Notes under the pieces: generated by a model | Told to the model about the DNA's origin: nothing | Seen by the model: only the letters and a program-made list of their open reading frames with translations | Database searches by the model: none | Source: DASRSS01 sp035656335 | Lineage (GTDB): Bacteria; Actinomycetota; Actinomycetes; Mycobacteriales; Jatrophihabitantaceae | NCBI GenBank assembly: GCA_035656335.1 | Contig: DASRSS010000185.1 | Location: 1 to 25,517 of the forward strand | Direction: 5' to 3' | Length of the DNA: 25,517 nt | Shown: piece by piece, positions 24,936 through 25,517 of the stretch | Layout: each line of letters begins with the position of its first letter | How positions within the stretch are numbered: position 1 is the first letter of the stretch | Position numbers and translations under genes: made by a program

Positions 24936-25517
24936 TCAGTACGTCAGCGCGTTGTAGCCGGCGAGGCGGGCCCGGCGCACGGCCGCGGCCAGCGGGCGCA
25001 GACCCTCCGCGCGCGCGGCGATGCCGGTGCGGTCGATCGCGCCACCGGTCGGGTCGCGGAAGGCAAGGTCGAGCACGGCCTGCAGCCGCTCGGCCTGCGC
25101 GACCAGGGCCACCGCCCGGGACGGGAAGCGCGGCGGCAGGTTCAGGTGCTCACCCGCGCGCCGCGCGTCGTGCAGCTCATCGGCGATGTCGTCGATCCAG
25201 CCCGCGACGTCGGCGGCGCTGAGCATCGACGCGGAGTCGCGGATGACCTGGGTGAGCTCGTACTGCGCGTCGCCGACGGACTGGTAGTCGTCCGGCGGCG
25301 GCTCGGTGCGGAACGCCTGCCACAGCACGGTGGACGGGGCGCTGCTCGGCGCGTAGTCGATCACCTGCGGCACCAGCCCGAGCGTCCCGCCGCACACCGC
25401 CTCGCCGGCCTCCAGGGCGCTGCTGCGAAAGCCCGCCGGGCCGGGCAGGCCGCGCACGTCGCCGGCGACGGGCAGTACCAGCCGCACCGGCTGGCCGGCC
25501 CGCCGCCAGGCGACCAG
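24936..25517 (-). CDS. Conserved actinobacterial protein of unknown function (5' end outside window)
   Basis: The frame is open to the last base of the window (reading LVAWRRAGQPVRLVLPV...), so the start lies beyond it; the GTG at 25487 is internal. At least 193 residues are visible. The first part is mixed strand (PVRLVLPVAGDVRGLPGPAGF); the rest is mainly helical and Ala/Arg/Asp-rich, with no membrane segment, signal peptide or motif I can assign. It converges on the chemoreceptor with 17 nt between stops. I recall similar uncharacterised proteins in actinobacteria but do not know a function. Codon use supports coding. Confidence 0.8.
   Translation of the reverse strand: MVAWRRAGQPVRLVLPVAGDVRGLPGPAGFRSSALEAGEAVCGGTLGLVPQVIDYAPSSAPSTVLWQAFRTEPPPDDYQSVGDAQYELTQVIRDSASMLSAADVAGWIDDIADELHDARRAGEHLNLPPRFPSRAVALVAQAERLQAVLDLAFRDPTGGAIDRTGIAARAEGLRPLAAAVRRARLAGYNALTY

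Overview
The window is about 25.5 kb of very GC-rich DNA. Coding regions abut or overlap, GTG starts are common, and codon third positions are almost all G or C. Together with gene content this points to an actinobacterium (Actinomycetota). The right half follows the order known from mycobacteria: acn - NlpC/P60 hydrolase - moxR - DUF58 - VWA - fabG1 - inhA - hemH. The enoyl-ACP reductase lacks the extended substrate loop of mycobacterial InhA. I therefore infer a non-mycolate lineage, perhaps Frankiales-like; genus cannot be set from the window.

Left region (1-8970): the end of an ABC exporter (+ strand, cut by the window edge) converges on a xylose locus running leftward: xylA (isomerase), xylB (xylulokinase), xylF (lipoprotein binding protein), xylG (single-domain ATPase), xylH (permease) and a ROK repressor (xylR). 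Genes overlap or lie 9-13 nt apart, except a 121-nt gap before xylF and a 93-nt gap between xylF and xylG that holds a 12-bp hairpin. A shared dyad-like motif lies upstream of both xylA and xylF and is a candidate XylR operator. Together the genes form an import, isomerisation and phosphorylation route for D-xylose into the pentose phosphate pathway.

Middle (9189-15849): acnA (- strand) and a PAP2-family membrane phosphatase (+) diverge from a 91-bp region. It contains a perfect 14-bp palindrome, a plausible acn promoter and a leaderless-type promoter for PAP2. A secreted coiled-coil NlpC/P60 hydrolase and moaA (molybdenum cofactor) follow. A small zinc-knuckle protein on the - strand converges on moaA at a 17-bp hairpin.

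Right (15936-25517): moxR - DUF58 - VWA form a tightly coupled operon (MoxR AAA+ system). A quinone oxidoreductase (-) diverges from fabG - fabI(inhA-type) - hemH - phosphotransferase, a coupled operon joining fatty-acid elongation to haem synthesis. A soluble chemoreceptor with its sensor domain at the C-terminus and a partial conserved protein of unknown function complete the window.

Recurring theme: several genes (PAP2, moaA, quinone oxidoreductase, and probably fabG) have TAnnnT placed 6-8 nt before a GTG start with no Shine-Dalgarno, the geometry of leaderless mRNAs. I saw no tRNA, rRNA, CRISPR array, insertion sequence, or frameshifted gene.
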